64,000 bases of DNA from an uncultured Bacteroidales bacterium (GTDB lineage Bacteria; Bacteroidota; Bacteroidia; Bacteroidales; CAIXZF01). The stretch spans positions 558,001 through 622,000 of the forward strand of contig CAIXZF010000035.1 of the NCBI GenBank assembly GCA_903923925.1, given 5' to 3'. Position 1 is the first letter of the stretch. Each line of letters begins with the position of its first letter. The position numbers and the translations under genes are program-made. Below are positions 1-8,902 of this stretch, piece by piece. The notes under the pieces are model-generated. The model was not told the origin of the DNA. It saw only the letters and a program-made list of their open reading frames with translations, and did no database searches.

Positions 1-550
1 TCAGTTGCAGGAGTTGGTACTCATACAATTACATACAGCTACATGTCGAATGGTTGTAATGGTACAGCAACAAAAACCATTGTAGTTAATCCTTTACCAG
101 TTGTTGAGTGGACAACGGCATTGACTCCACAGTGTGTGATTGCAACAACTTATGTTTTATCCGGAGCAACACCGGCAGGTGGAACGTATTCCGGAACAGG
201 GGTTACAGGAACCAACTTCAATGCTTCAATTGCTGGTGTTGGTACAAAAACGATAACCTATACTTATACAAATGGAAATGGGTGTAGCAATACTAAGACA
301 AACACGATTACTGTTTATGCATTACCCACTGTTAGCTGGTCAAACACACTGACAGCACAATGTGTTAGTTCAGCAACATATGCTCTTACCGGTGGTTTGC
401 CTGCTGGTGGTACATATTCCGGGACAGGAGTTACTGGTACTAACTTTAATGCAAGTGTTGCTGGTATGGGAACTTTCACCCTAACATATTCATACAGTGA
501 TGCAAATGGGTGTTCTGGTTCAACAACCAATCAAATAACTGTTCATCAAC
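1..550 (+). repeat. Tandem 228-bp coding repeats
   Basis: The phrase AGGTYSGTGVTGTNFNAS occurs at about bases 175 and 403, exactly 228 bp (76 codons) apart. The sequence at base 1 (SVAGVGTHTITYSY) is the tail of a further copy that begins upstream. The copies differ at many third-codon positions, so they are old, selected protein repeats and not a recent DNA expansion. Each unit carries one conserved cysteine after PQ/AQ and one in the NGC motif. Confidence 0.85.
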
Positions 551-2343
551 CACCAACCGCTAATGCTGGAACTGATCAGACTATAACACTTGGCAATTCT
601 GCAACACTCTCAGCCATTGCAACAGGCGGAAGTTCTCCGTATTCGTATTCTTGGGGAATTGGATTGAATACCCAAAGTATTATTGTAACTCCAACTTCAA
701 CAACAACCTATTCTGTAACTGTTACAGATGCTTTTGCCTGCGCGGGTACTGATGAAGTTGTTGTAAATGTAACTCCATTACCATCTGTTCTAACAACAAC
801 TGCGCCAACAAATACTGCTTGTCCGGGTGAAATTATTGTTCCAGTATCAGTTTCTAACTTTTCAGGTGTTGCTGCAATTTCACTAAAATTATCGTATGAC
901 AATGCTATTCTAACGTATACCGGATATCAAAATGCACATGCCTCTCTGGCATCCGGAGTTCTGATCATTAATGCGACCAATTCTAAAGTACAAGTTGCAT
1001 GGTTTAGTATTTCTCCTGCTACAATCGGAAATGGAAAGTTATTTGATATAAAATTTACCGGTATAATAGGCGAAAGTTCACTTATCTGGAATATTGTTAA
1101 TCCGGGAGATTGTGAATATAAGGATTTTAACAGCATTACAATTCCTGCGGATTTTGTTAATGGGTTTGTTACAATCGGAAATTGCTCAAACCTGGAAGGT
1201 AACATGACCTACGACAACACCGTTTCTACTCCTATGAATAATAGTACAGCTCTGCTAAAGCAAGGTGCTAACACAGTGTACCAGGTAACTACAGACATTT
1301 CTGGTCACTTTCTGTTTGCTAACCTTGCTAATGGTTTGTACACTACTGCTGGCGCTTCATCAAAAGCATGGGGTGGTGTAAATGCATCTGATGCACTGGT
1401 TATTCTGAAATACTTCGTGGGTCAGACTACATTAACCGGAATCAGACTTGCAGCTGGTGATGTTGATGGATCGGGCTATGTTAATTCTTCCGATGCCTTG
1501 TCTGCAGCTAAACGTTTCATAGGGATAACAAATTCATTCCCGGTTGGTGACTGGGTTTTTGAAAAATTTAGTGTTCAGATAAACGGTACAGGTAATGTTA
1601 CGCAAAACATGAAGTCATTGGTTTTTGGAGATGTTGATGGTAGTTATATACCTGGAGCAAAAACAGAACCTGCAATTTATTTAGAGAACGACAGAACTAT
1701 AAGTATTACCGGGAAATCGGACATTGACATCCCTGTACGCATTAAAAATAATTCTGAAGTTGGTTCAATTTCCCTTGTATTGGATATTCCGGATCCTTCT
1801 CTAAAGGTTAAAGATGTTTTTACCAATAGCAAAGGGAATATAGTCTTCCAACAGGATGGAAGCAGTCTGAGAATTGCCTGGTATAGTTTAATACCAATGC
1901 AACTCAAAGAAGACGATATCCTTCTTACAGTGAAGTGTTCAACAGTCGATCCTGATTTATCCCAAAATAGTCTTTGGACAGTAGATCCTGTCAGCCAGAT
2001 TACTGATGCAAATGCCAAACCCTATGAGAATCTTCGTTTGACAATGCCAAAGCTTACCACTGTAAGTGATCAGTTTTATCTCAGTCAGAATGCGCCGAAT
2101 CCATTCTCAGATGCCACAGAAATCTCTTATTACCTACCCGAAAGAGGAACAGTTAGCCTGGTAATCAGCGACCTGCTTGGACGAAGGGTGATGACAATGG
2201 TAAATACGATGCAGGATACAGGCTTGCATAAAGCCAGTGTTCACGCAAGTACCCTGTTGCCGGGGATTTATACCTACACACTTCTTGTCAATGGAGAAAC
2301 TAAGGAGTTCACAAAAACTCTAAAAATGATTATTGAACGGTAA
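1..2343 (+). CDS. Large T9SS-secreted repeat protein with PKD, cohesin-like and dockerin-like domains (5' end missing)
   Basis: The reading frame is open from base 1, so the gene starts upstream of the window; 780 residues are visible. In order: tandem 76-residue beta-rich repeats (to about residue 185), a PKD-like domain (about 190-265), a cohesin-like beta-sandwich (about 267-400), a dockerin-like module with the calcium-loop pattern AGDVDGSGYVNSSDAL (about 400-555), a second cohesin-like segment (about 560-685) and a type A T9SS sorting domain starting at FYLSQNAPNPFSDATEI. The C-terminal domain implies outer-membrane translocation by T9SS and cell-surface attachment or release. The family (SprB/adhesin-like repeat proteins) serves adhesion or gliding; the specific role here is unknown. 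The dockerin-like module is closely matched in the protein at 23351. A strong terminator follows the stop codon. Domain calls are from motif reading; the T9SS call is firm, the cohesin call is moderate. Confidence 0.85.
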   Translation, partial: SVAGVGTHTITYSYMSNGCNGTATKTIVVNPLPVVEWTTALTPQCVIATTYVLSGATPAGGTYSGTGVTGTNFNASIAGVGTKTITYTYTNGNGCSNTKTNTITVYALPTVSWSNTLTAQCVSSATYALTGGLPAGGTYSGTGVTGTNFNASVAGMGTFTLTYSYSDANGCSGSTTNQITVHQPPTANAGTDQTITLGNSATLSAIATGGSSPYSYSWGIGLNTQSIIVTPTSTTTYSVTVTDAFACAGTDEVVVNVTPLPSVLTTTAPTNTACPGEIIVPVSVSNFSGVAAISLKLSYDNAILTYTGYQNAHASLASGVLIINATNSKVQVAWFSISPATIGNGKLFDIKFTGIIGESSLIWNIVNPGDCEYKDFNSITIPADFVNGFVTIGNCSNLEGNMTYDNTVSTPMNNSTALLKQGANTVYQVTTDISGHFLFANLANGLYTTAGASSKAWGGVNASDALVILKYFVGQTTLTGIRLAAGDVDGSGYVNSSDALSAAKRFIGITNSFPVGDWVFEKFSVQINGTGNVTQNMKSLVFGDVDGSYIPGAKTEPAIYLENDRTISITGKSDIDIPVRIKNNSEVGSISLVLDIPDPSLKVKDVFTNSKGNIVFQQDGSSLRIAWYSLIPMQLKEDDILLTVKCSTVDPDLSQNSLWTVDPVSQITDANAKPYENLRLTMPKLTTVSDQFYLSQNAPNPFSDATEISYYLPERGTVSLVISDLLGRRVMTMVNTMQDTGLHKASVHASTLLPGIYTYTLLVNGETKEFTKTLKMIIER

Positions 2344-2362
2344 AAATGTTGAGATTGATATT

Positions 2363-2400
2363 AAAAAGGAAGTAGTGTAAAAGGCTACTTCCTTTTTTTT
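2363..2400. terminator. Bidirectional intrinsic terminator
   Basis: A perfect 13-bp inverted repeat (AAAAAGGAAGTAG at 2363-2375, CTACTTCCTTTTT at 2385-2397) with a 9-base loop runs into eight T residues. Because the arms carry A5/T5 at their outer ends, it can stop transcription from both sides. It lies between the convergent repeat protein and the transketolase operon. Confidence 0.85.
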
Positions 2401-2476
2401 CTTCACATTATAATCAAATTCGTATTGATGTTTTAAAAATTATTAGAGAAAATCTATCAGGATTAGTTTGTAAACC

Positions 2477-3433
2477 TTATTTTTTCCTCCCAATTGATTT
2501 CATCGCAGCCTCAACAATATGCGGTGTATCCAACCCATATTTGGTGAGAAGTTCCATGGGTTTACCACTTTCGCCAAAGGAATCATTAACGGCAATCATT
2601 TCTATCGGAGCCGGGAAATGCATTCCTAAAACCTGAGCAATACTATCTCCCAAGCCACCATTTCTTTCGTGCTCTTCGGCAGTAACAACACAGCCTGTCT
2701 TTTGTACACTTTGAATAATAGCTTGAATATCAAGAGGTTTAATGGTATGGATGTTTATTACTTCTGCATTAATCCCATTTTCCTGAAGCGTATTTGCAGC
2801 CTCCAGTGCCGGCCAAACAAGATGTCCACAGGCAAAGATACTTACATCAGTTCCTTCTTTGAGTATTTGAGCTTTCCCGATTACGAATGCTTCTTCAAGT
2901 CGTGTAAAGTTGGGCATTTTGGGCCTGCCAAAACGCAGATAAACTGGTCCATTATAATTAGCAATGGCTTGTGTAGCCAGGAAAGTCTGATTGTAATCAC
3001 AGGGAACAATCACCGTCATATTGGGTAACATTTTCATTAACCCGATATCTTCCAGAATCTGGTGTGTAGCACCATCTTCGCCCAGAGTCAGTCCGGCATG
3101 TGATGCACAGATCTTTACATTTTTAGTTGAATAGGCAACAGATTGTCTTATCTGGTCATAAACCCTGCCAGTCGAGAAGTTTGCAAAAGTTCCTGTAAAG
3201 GGGATTTGTCCGCCAATTGTCATTCCTGCAGCTATGCTTATCATATTAGCCTCGGAAATACCAACCTGTATAAATCTTTCAGGGTAGGCATGGGCAAAAG
3301 CATCCATACGAAGAGATTCACAAAGATCGGCGGTAAGCGCTACAACTTTAGGATTTTTCTTTCCTAATTCAAGTAAAGCCGCTCCAAATCCGGCACGGGT
3401 TTCTTTCTGGTCTTGTATCTTATAAGGGGTCAT
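2477..3433 (-). CDS. Transketolase, C-terminal subunit (pyrimidine-binding and C-terminal domains)
   Basis: This 318-residue protein is the C-terminal half of a split transketolase. It covers the pyrimidine-binding domain (about 10-170), with the catalytic glutamate in GISEANM and the conserved HAGLTLGEDGATHQ segment, followed by the transketolase C domain (about 185-310). With the N-terminal subunit encoded at 4918-5754 it should form a heteromeric thiamine-diphosphate enzyme moving two-carbon units between sugar phosphates in the non-oxidative pentose phosphate pathway. Full-length transketolase is about 650 residues; the two halves together give about 600. The gene is the last of a three-gene minus-strand run and starts 17 bases after the vWA gene. 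A DXP-synthase-like role is less likely because the ketolase GEDGATHQ pattern is intact. Confidence 0.9.
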   Translation of the reverse strand: MTPYKIQDQKETRAGFGAALLELGKKNPKVVALTADLCESLRMDAFAHAYPERFIQVGISEANMISIAAGMTIGGQIPFTGTFANFSTGRVYDQIRQSVAYSTKNVKICASHAGLTLGEDGATHQILEDIGLMKMLPNMTVIVPCDYNQTFLATQAIANYNGPVYLRFGRPKMPNFTRLEEAFVIGKAQILKEGTDVSIFACGHLVWPALEAANTLQENGINAEVINIHTIKPLDIQAIIQSVQKTGCVVTAEEHERNGGLGDSIAQVLGMHFPAPIEMIAVNDSFGESGKPMELLTKYGLDTPHIVEAAMKSIGRKK

Positions 3434-3450
3434 AATTGATAAACTCAGGT

Positions 3451-4872
3451 TTATTTTTCGTAAAGTTTTACATTTGAAGTACTTCCGGAATCGATAGTAA
3501 ACGTCTTTTCAATAGTATAAACTGATTTGTCTGAAAACTTAGAGCGAAATACTGCCCTGTATCTGCCAGGCTGAAGGATTATTGTTTCTGAATTTGTAGG
3601 TGTATCGCGGAAGTTATAAATCCATCGCATTTGATTGTCTTCCAGGATATATAAGCTTCCAAAACCATTGGTCGACTTCTGAATTACTGCTATTCCGGGT
3701 GATGGTATTTCAACCGTAGTAGTATGACTTTGCAGAATTTCCACATCGTTGATCTTTAGTCTCGGTAAACACAGTACTTCGAGATCATAATTGCCGGTAA
3801 TATACTTTTCCGTTACATTAAACGATTGAACATTTATAGTATTCATATCACCTTTTTGCCTTATAATGCAAGGGAGGTTCTTTGTTATTGAACTGCTACC
3901 GCTTATTTTCAGGTTAAGCATTCCCTGTGGCGCGTCAATCGGTATAATTGTATGTTTTCCTGGAGTCAATTGTACAATGCTGGCCTGAACGGGTGGAATA
4001 GTGTGAACTACTATGTTGTAGGTCATTAAAGGATCTATATACAAAGTATCGGGTAAGCCACTGCTGTTAAAAGTGTGAATAAAATTGTATTTAACCATAC
4101 CTGAGAAACTATCGTAGAAAGTCATATTCACATTCGTTTCGGTAGGATTTTTACTATCGTCGAGCAGATTAACCTGTGCAGTGGTTGAATTAAGTGCCTG
4201 AGATATTACAATATTAAGTGCTTTACTGAAAGCTTCTTCATTTGATGCATCGTAATAGGTGCCAACGCAATTAAACGCATTCTGAAAATCTTTTCCGATG
4301 CCAATAATAAAAGGTTTAAGAATAATGCCTTGCTTTTGAAGGGCACTGGAAACTGCACAGGGATCACCATCGCACTCTTCTAAACCATCTGTAATAAGTA
4401 CAATTATGTTTCTGCAGTTATCACAGGGGGTAAAATCAGATGAAGCTTTTTCAAGGGAAGCCGCTATTGGTGTTGTCCCTTTTGGAACCAACGATTTCAG
4501 TACATGCTTGATTTTCTTTATATTACCCGGTGCAAATGGAACTTCCAATTTTGTATCATCACAATCCTGTGGAGGGAAATTCTTCTGATGACCGTAAACT
4601 CTCAATGCAAGCTGTAGATTATCAACCTTATAAAGTGAATCAAGGAGATTTGAGAGCAACTTTTGTGCGATATTAATTTTTATATCGCTCTGCCATCTGC
4701 CATACATACTTTGAGAGGCATCAAAAACGAATAAAATTCGGGTTAAAGGTTTAGGCTTTTCTTTCTCCTGAATTTTTTGTGCATGGAGCGTACCTGTAAA
4801 AATAAAAGCAATAATCAGGATAAATATTCCTGAAATTGCACCCTTGTATAATGTTTTATTCTTGAATTCCAA
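3451..4872 (-). CDS. Secreted or periplasmic von Willebrand factor A domain protein
   Basis: The 473-residue protein has an N-terminal hydrophobic segment (about 12-31) ending in TLHAQ, which reads as a cleavable signal peptide. A vWA domain (about 43-230) follows with a complete metal-ion-dependent adhesion site: DASQSM, the threonine in KGTTPI, and TDGLEE. Several cysteine pairs (CDD, CDNC, CDGDPC) may form disulfides. The C-terminal half is beta-rich without a recognised family. No T9SS sorting domain is visible. It lies between the two transketolase subunit genes (45 and 17 bases), which suggests co-transcription, although an exported vWA protein has no obvious role with a cytoplasmic enzyme. 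The vWA call is firm; partner and function are unknown. Confidence 0.85.
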   Translation of the reverse strand: MEFKNKTLYKGAISGIFILIIAFIFTGTLHAQKIQEKEKPKPLTRILFVFDASQSMYGRWQSDIKINIAQKLLSNLLDSLYKVDNLQLALRVYGHQKNFPPQDCDDTKLEVPFAPGNIKKIKHVLKSLVPKGTTPIAASLEKASSDFTPCDNCRNIIVLITDGLEECDGDPCAVSSALQKQGIILKPFIIGIGKDFQNAFNCVGTYYDASNEEAFSKALNIVISQALNSTTAQVNLLDDSKNPTETNVNMTFYDSFSGMVKYNFIHTFNSSGLPDTLYIDPLMTYNIVVHTIPPVQASIVQLTPGKHTIIPIDAPQGMLNLKISGSSSITKNLPCIIRQKGDMNTINVQSFNVTEKYITGNYDLEVLCLPRLKINDVEILQSHTTTVEIPSPGIAVIQKSTNGFGSLYILEDNQMRWIYNFRDTPTNSETIILQPGRYRAVFRSKFSDKSVYTIEKTFTIDSGSTSNVKLYEK

Positions 4873-4917
4873 TATGTTAACCTTAGAACTTAGATAAATA
4901 TCTATCTGATTCCCCGA

Positions 4918-5754
4918 CTAATAATCACCAAGTGTTTCAGCAAGCTGTGACAGTGCTCTTTCTGTTTGTTCTGCATTGGGTGCTGAGCCATGCCATTTAT
5001 GTGTACCCATCATAAAATCAACTCCCATTCCCATCTCAGTATGCATCAGGATAACAATTGGTTTTCCTTTTCCAGTATTTTCTCCGGCAGTTTTCATGGT
5101 CGAAAGAATATCAGGTATAATGTTGCCATTCATTTCATATACCTGCCATCCAAAAGCTTCCCATTTTGCATGAAGATCACCTAATGAAATAACAGAATCG
5201 GTAGGGCCATCAATTTGTTTTTTATTGTAATCAACTGTAATAATCAGATTATCAACTTTATGAGAAGCTGCGAACAATGCTGCTTCCCAGATCTGCCCTT
5301 CCTGAAGTTCACCATCGCCAGTTAATACATAAACCAATTTGTCATCACTATTCATCTTTTTTGAAAGTGCAGCTCCAATTCCAACAGAAATACCTTGTCC
5401 CAGTGAGCCTGATGCCATTCGTATACCAGGTAGCCCATCATGAGTACAAGGATGCCCCTGAAGTCGTGTGCCCATTTTTCGGAATGTGGCCAGTTCTTTT
5501 ACTTCAAAGAAACCTGCATGAGCAAGTATGCTATACCATGCTGCTGAAACGTGACCATTCGACAGAAAAAATAAATCTTCGCCAAAACCATCCATTGTAA
5601 ATTGGTCGGGCTTATACCTTAAAATGTCGAAATAAAGGGCGGTAAAAAAATCGGCACAGCCCAGAGAACCACCGGGATGACCGGATTGAACGTCAGACAC
5701 CATGCGGATTATGTCTCTTCTTACCTGAGACGAAATATTCTCAAGATTATGCAT
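4918..5754 (-). CDS. Transketolase, N-terminal (thiamine diphosphate binding) subunit
   Basis: This is the N-terminal half of transketolase, with SGHPGGSLGCAD, LSNGH, the ASGSLGQG loop and the thiamine-diphosphate motif GDGELQEGQ ending at DYNKKQ. It pairs with the C-terminal subunit at 2477-3433. The start was placed at the second methionine (5754, MHNLENISSQ) instead of the first in-frame ATG (5772), because a TACTTTTG promoter element lies only two bases upstream of 5772, which would place transcription start inside the longer form. The protein from this start is about 278 residues. The gene heads a run of three genes. Function is firm; the exact start is inferred. Confidence 0.88.
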   Translation of the reverse strand: MHNLENISSQVRRDIIRMVSDVQSGHPGGSLGCADFFTALYFDILRYKPDQFTMDGFGEDLFFLSNGHVSAAWYSILAHAGFFEVKELATFRKMGTRLQGHPCTHDGLPGIRMASGSLGQGISVGIGAALSKKMNSDDKLVYVLTGDGELQEGQIWEAALFAASHKVDNLIITVDYNKKQIDGPTDSVISLGDLHAKWEAFGWQVYEMNGNIIPDILSTMKTAGENTGKGKPIVILMHTEMGMGVDFMMGTHKWHGSAPNAEQTERALSQLAETLGDY

Positions 5755-5773
5755 AATCAATATGTTATGCATG

Positions 5774-5781
5774 CAAAAGTA
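5774..5781 (-). promoter_or_regulatory. Candidate -7 element for the transketolase operon
   Basis: On the minus strand the sequence reads TACTTTTG, matching the Bacteroidetes -7 consensus TAnnTTTG. No convincing TTG element lies 19-21 bases upstream, so only the downstream half is supported. Its position favours translation from the second ATG. Confidence 0.45.
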
Positions 5782-5852
5782 GGTTTAAAAAGGGGAGTAG
5801 TTGTTCTTTTGTTAATAAAATTGGATAAAACAATTCAGCAATCTGCAATTCT

Positions 5853-6782
5853 TTAAAACTGAAATCCTTTAATCAGGCTCAGGCCCCAGGCAAACTTTGG
5901 GCCAAGCTGAATGCCTTTGTAATTCCTGCTAATAGGGAAATCAACCATTGCAGCTACATTGAATTTATGAGGCAAAGTACAGCTTAGCTGAGGAGACAAA
6001 AATACAACATTACTGCCAGTGCTTGTAAAAGTTGTATACCCTACATCTTCCACATACTTTTTGTCGATATCGCGATTTTCATTGCGGAATTGTACCAGAA
6101 ATGTGTAATGTGTAAGAAAACTCTTGCTAATGAATAAGGAAGTAAAAAGTGCATCTCCAAACTTGTAACCATCAGGGTTTTTGTAGTTGGTTTCAAACCT
6201 GTTCATTAAAATGACCTTAAGCTGGTGTTTAGGATAAGATTTTGCAATAAAGAGCTGTCCAATATAACCAAAAGCATGTGTTGATGGCTGCATATCATCT
6301 GTAAAGGGAATTTCATATTCGCCAATCACAGCTTTCTGAGTAAACGGGACTTTTGCTCCGGCGCCAAGTGTTATTTCAAGATCCCTTTTTGTTTTTAATA
6401 GGTTGTATTTCAGAGAGAAAACAGAAGTGGAGAACCCTTTTGTTGTGAGATCCTGGTAAATGTCTTTCTTCGATTTATTAATAAAATATCCAATTTCAGT
6501 CTCCACTGTTAGCTTCTTTGTAATACCGTAAGTGATAATTTCACCGATATAGTTGAAGTTTGCTTTTGCTTTCTGTTGGTTCTCAGCTATTGTATTTCCT
6601 TCCTTGTAATAAGTGTCAGAAAAGCTGTGCCTGTAAAAGGTGGTAAGCCTGAGCGATTTTTTTGCAATTGTACCTACTGAAGCAGCTCCCGCCGCCGGAT
6701 TTCCCGGAGAGCAGCATTGACCATAGGAAATTTTTGTAAATCCACACAGTATAACAGCCATGAAGAAGTATATTAGTCTCAT
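5853..6782 (-). CDS. Outer-membrane beta-barrel protein with an N-terminal CC motif
   Basis: The 309-residue protein has a signal peptide (about 1-21), then a mature start with paired cysteines (QCCSPGNPAAG), then alternating amphipathic strands ending in phenylalanine (LIKGFQF), as expected for an outer-membrane barrel. It resembles a Bacteroidetes family of transporter-like barrels with a CCS/G-rich start; this is recognition of pattern, not a database result. It follows the secreted thioredoxin-fold gene by 18 bases on the same strand, so the pair is likely co-transcribed. The two cysteines could bind metal or be redox partners of that protein, which is inference. No substrate can be assigned. 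Confidence 0.7.
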   Translation of the reverse strand: MRLIYFFMAVILCGFTKISYGQCCSPGNPAAGAASVGTIAKKSLRLTTFYRHSFSDTYYKEGNTIAENQQKAKANFNYIGEIITYGITKKLTVETEIGYFINKSKKDIYQDLTTKGFSTSVFSLKYNLLKTKRDLEITLGAGAKVPFTQKAVIGEYEIPFTDDMQPSTHAFGYIGQLFIAKSYPKHQLKVILMNRFETNYKNPDGYKFGDALFTSLFISKSFLTHYTFLVQFRNENRDIDKKYVEDVGYTTFTSTGSNVVFLSPQLSCTLPHKFNVAAMVDFPISRNYKGIQLGPKFAWGLSLIKGFQF

Positions 6783-6800
6783 AGGTTAGCTATTAAGAGA

Positions 6801-7574
6801 TTAGTCTTTGACGATCTTTTGAGAACCTATTTGACCATTCGAATTTCTAAAACGAACAGAATACATGCCTTTTCCAAGGTTGTTCGTGGTAATCTGGATT
6901 TGATCCTGCCCATTTATTTCCTGAGAAAATACATCTCTTCCCATTAAATCAACAATAGTTACCTTGCCTGCAACTTTATTGTCAAAGCGCATATTCAGGC
7001 TATTCGAAAATAAAGTTGGATAAATTTGAATTCCCTGAGTTGCAAGGTTCTCAACAATTCCCTGAGGGTTATATTGAAGAGCAGTTTGAATCGCAGAAAT
7101 AATATCAGGATCGTCAGTGCTTTCATAGCCAAGCTTTTTAAAATATACCGTATGTGTGTTTGCTCCGACAATAGCAATGGTAGGCATTCCCATACCACCA
7201 TAATAATTTACCTGGGTTGAACCTCCGGTAAATACAGGAAATGTAAAGCCGTTGGAGCTTTTCCAGTTCAGCATCTGACTACAGGAATAACTGTTAGTAT
7301 AACCAATATTATAAACTTTAACCCTGTCGGGATGACTTATTGCAAATTGAGGAACAATATTCTTAAGTCCATTAGTGGCAACAATGCACGATGAACAACC
7401 CAATTCAACGAAAGTAAGAATGATCACTTTACCTTGATCCAATTCTGAGAATAAATGGTGGCTGCTACCATCACAGTCGGCCTGGGTGAAATCCATAGCA
7501 ACTGTTTGCGCTGATAATCTGATAGTTGAAGCCAAAACCAAAACAGCGATTAGGGAAATAGTAATTTTCTTCAT
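6801..7574 (-). CDS. T9SS-secreted thioredoxin-fold protein
   Basis: The 257-residue protein carries a signal peptide (about 1-22, ending LSAQ), a thioredoxin-like domain (about 25-165) with a CxxC active site in LGCSSCIVA and the cis-proline loop GMPT, and a C-terminal T9SS sorting domain (about 178-257; IYPTLFSNSLNM to GQIGSQKIVKD). It is therefore predicted to act as a redox protein on the outer surface or outside the cell, which is less usual than the periplasmic TlpA type. An additional CSQ cysteine lies near residue 98. It is the first gene of a pair with the CC-motif barrel. Reductase versus isomerase activity cannot be told from the sequence. Confidence 0.82.
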   Translation of the reverse strand: MKKITISLIAVLVLASTIRLSAQTVAMDFTQADCDGSSHHLFSELDQGKVIILTFVELGCSSCIVATNGLKNIVPQFAISHPDRVKVYNIGYTNSYSCSQMLNWKSSNGFTFPVFTGGSTQVNYYGGMGMPTIAIVGANTHTVYFKKLGYESTDDPDIISAIQTALQYNPQGIVENLATQGIQIYPTLFSNSLNMRFDNKVAGKVTIVDLMGRDVFSQEINGQDQIQITTNNLGKGMYSVRFRNSNGQIGSQKIVKD

Positions 7575-7728
7575 TTTGCTTGAATTAAATTGTGTCAGGA
7601 TGATTTAATCATTGTAATCATACTCATCCAAAGACAAAAATAAAGATTAATTCATTCTCATTGTATTAAATATTGTTAAAAATCATTTCGTTACTTAAAT
7701 GCTTAAAAGTTGGAGATACTATCAATCG

Positions 7729-7759
7729 ATTGACCCCTCCGAAAAATTCCCTACCTTTG
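7729..7759 (+). promoter_or_regulatory. Bacteroidetes-type promoter of ychF
   Basis: ATTG (7729-7732) is followed by a 19-base spacer and TACCTTTG (7752-7759), matching the -33/-7 architecture of the Bacteroidetes primary sigma factor. The start codon lies 15 bases after the -7 box, so the leader should be under about 10-12 bases. Confidence 0.8.
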
Positions 7760-7774
7760 CCGAAAATTTGAAAT

Positions 7775-8875
7775 ATGCCCTTGAAATGTGGAATTGTTGG
7801 ATTAACCAATGTTGGCAAGACAACTATATTTAATTGTATATCAAGCAGTAAGGCGCAGGCAACGAAGTTTGCCTACAGCAATGCTAAATCGAATATTGGC
7901 CAGGTTGCTGTACCTGATCCCAGGTTACATGAAATTGACAAATTGATTAAGAGTATCAAGATTATTCCCACAACTGTAGAAATCGTCGATATTCCTGGTC
8001 TGGCAAAAGGAGCAAGTCAGGGTGAAGGAATGGGCAATAAGTTTCTGGGTGATATTCGTGTTACTGATGCTATTATTCATGTTCTCAGGTGTTTTGATGA
8101 TGAGGAATTGCCGCATGTTGAAGGTTCGGTAAATCCAGTTCGCGACCGCGAGATTGTTGATCTTGAACTTCAGATTGCCGATCTTGATTCTGTAGAGCGG
8201 AAACTGGCAAGAACTGAAAAACTTGCAAAAATAGGTGCTGATAAAGAAGCAAAAAAAGCAATGGAGGTTTTACAGGTGTATAAAAACCATCTGGAAAATT
8301 TTCAATCAGCCCGCACGGCTCCTGTTAATCCTGAAGATAGACGATTTGTTCAGGATTTGTACCTAATTACTGAGAAACCAGTACTTTATGTTTGTAATGT
8401 GGATGAAAAATCCGCAGTTTCAGGCAATGCTTATGTTGACAGGGTGAAAGAGGCCTTGAAAGATGAAGGAGCTGAAATACTGGTAATTGCTGGTGCAATG
8501 GAAGCTGATATTTCAGAATTGGATAGCCTTGAGGATCGTCTCGTTTTCCTGAATGACATTGGTTTACAGGAGCCTGGTGTTGATAAACTTATCAGGGCTG
8601 CATACAGCTTACTTAAGCTTAGGACATTCTTTACTGCAGGCCCTAAAGAAATCAGGGCTTGGACTATTCATGAAGGTGATACTGCACCAAATGCTGCAGG
8701 AGTAATCCATAGTGATCTTGAAAGAGGTTTTATCCGCGCAGAAGTGATGAAATATAATGATTTTATCCGTTTGGGTTCAGAACATGCTTGCAAGGAAGCT
8801 GGTAAATTGTTTGTTGAAGGAAAAAACTATGTGGTTGCTGATGGGGATATTATGCATATTCGTTTCAATGTATAA
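7775..8875 (+). CDS. ychF: Ribosome-binding ATPase YchF
   Basis: This 366-residue Obg-family P-loop protein has the usual YchF length and layout: G1 GLTNVGKTT (residues 9-17), G3 DIPGLAKGAS (about 72), the NVDE segment that replaces the guanine-specifying NKxD and makes YchF an ATPase, a coiled-coil insert (about 130-200) and a C-terminal TGS domain (about 282-364). It binds ribosomes and is linked to translation fidelity and oxidative stress responses in other bacteria. The G1 threonines differ slightly from the common NVGKST form but keep the lysine. It is monocistronic or leads into the peptidase gene 27 bases downstream. Confidence 0.95.
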   Translation: MPLKCGIVGLTNVGKTTIFNCISSSKAQATKFAYSNAKSNIGQVAVPDPRLHEIDKLIKSIKIIPTTVEIVDIPGLAKGASQGEGMGNKFLGDIRVTDAIIHVLRCFDDEELPHVEGSVNPVRDREIVDLELQIADLDSVERKLARTEKLAKIGADKEAKKAMEVLQVYKNHLENFQSARTAPVNPEDRRFVQDLYLITEKPVLYVCNVDEKSAVSGNAYVDRVKEALKDEGAEILVIAGAMEADISELDSLEDRLVFLNDIGLQEPGVDKLIRAAYSLLKLRTFFTAGPKEIRAWTIHEGDTAPNAAGVIHSDLERGFIRAEVMKYNDFIRLGSEHACKEAGKLFVEGKNYVVADGDIMHIRFNV

Positions 8876-8902
8876 TGGAATTGCTTTCTAATTGAATTAA
8901 AA

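Noticed and set aside
1-550. Regular repeats as a possible CRISPR array
   Set aside because: The period is 228 bp, in frame, with synonymous variation; this is a protein repeat.
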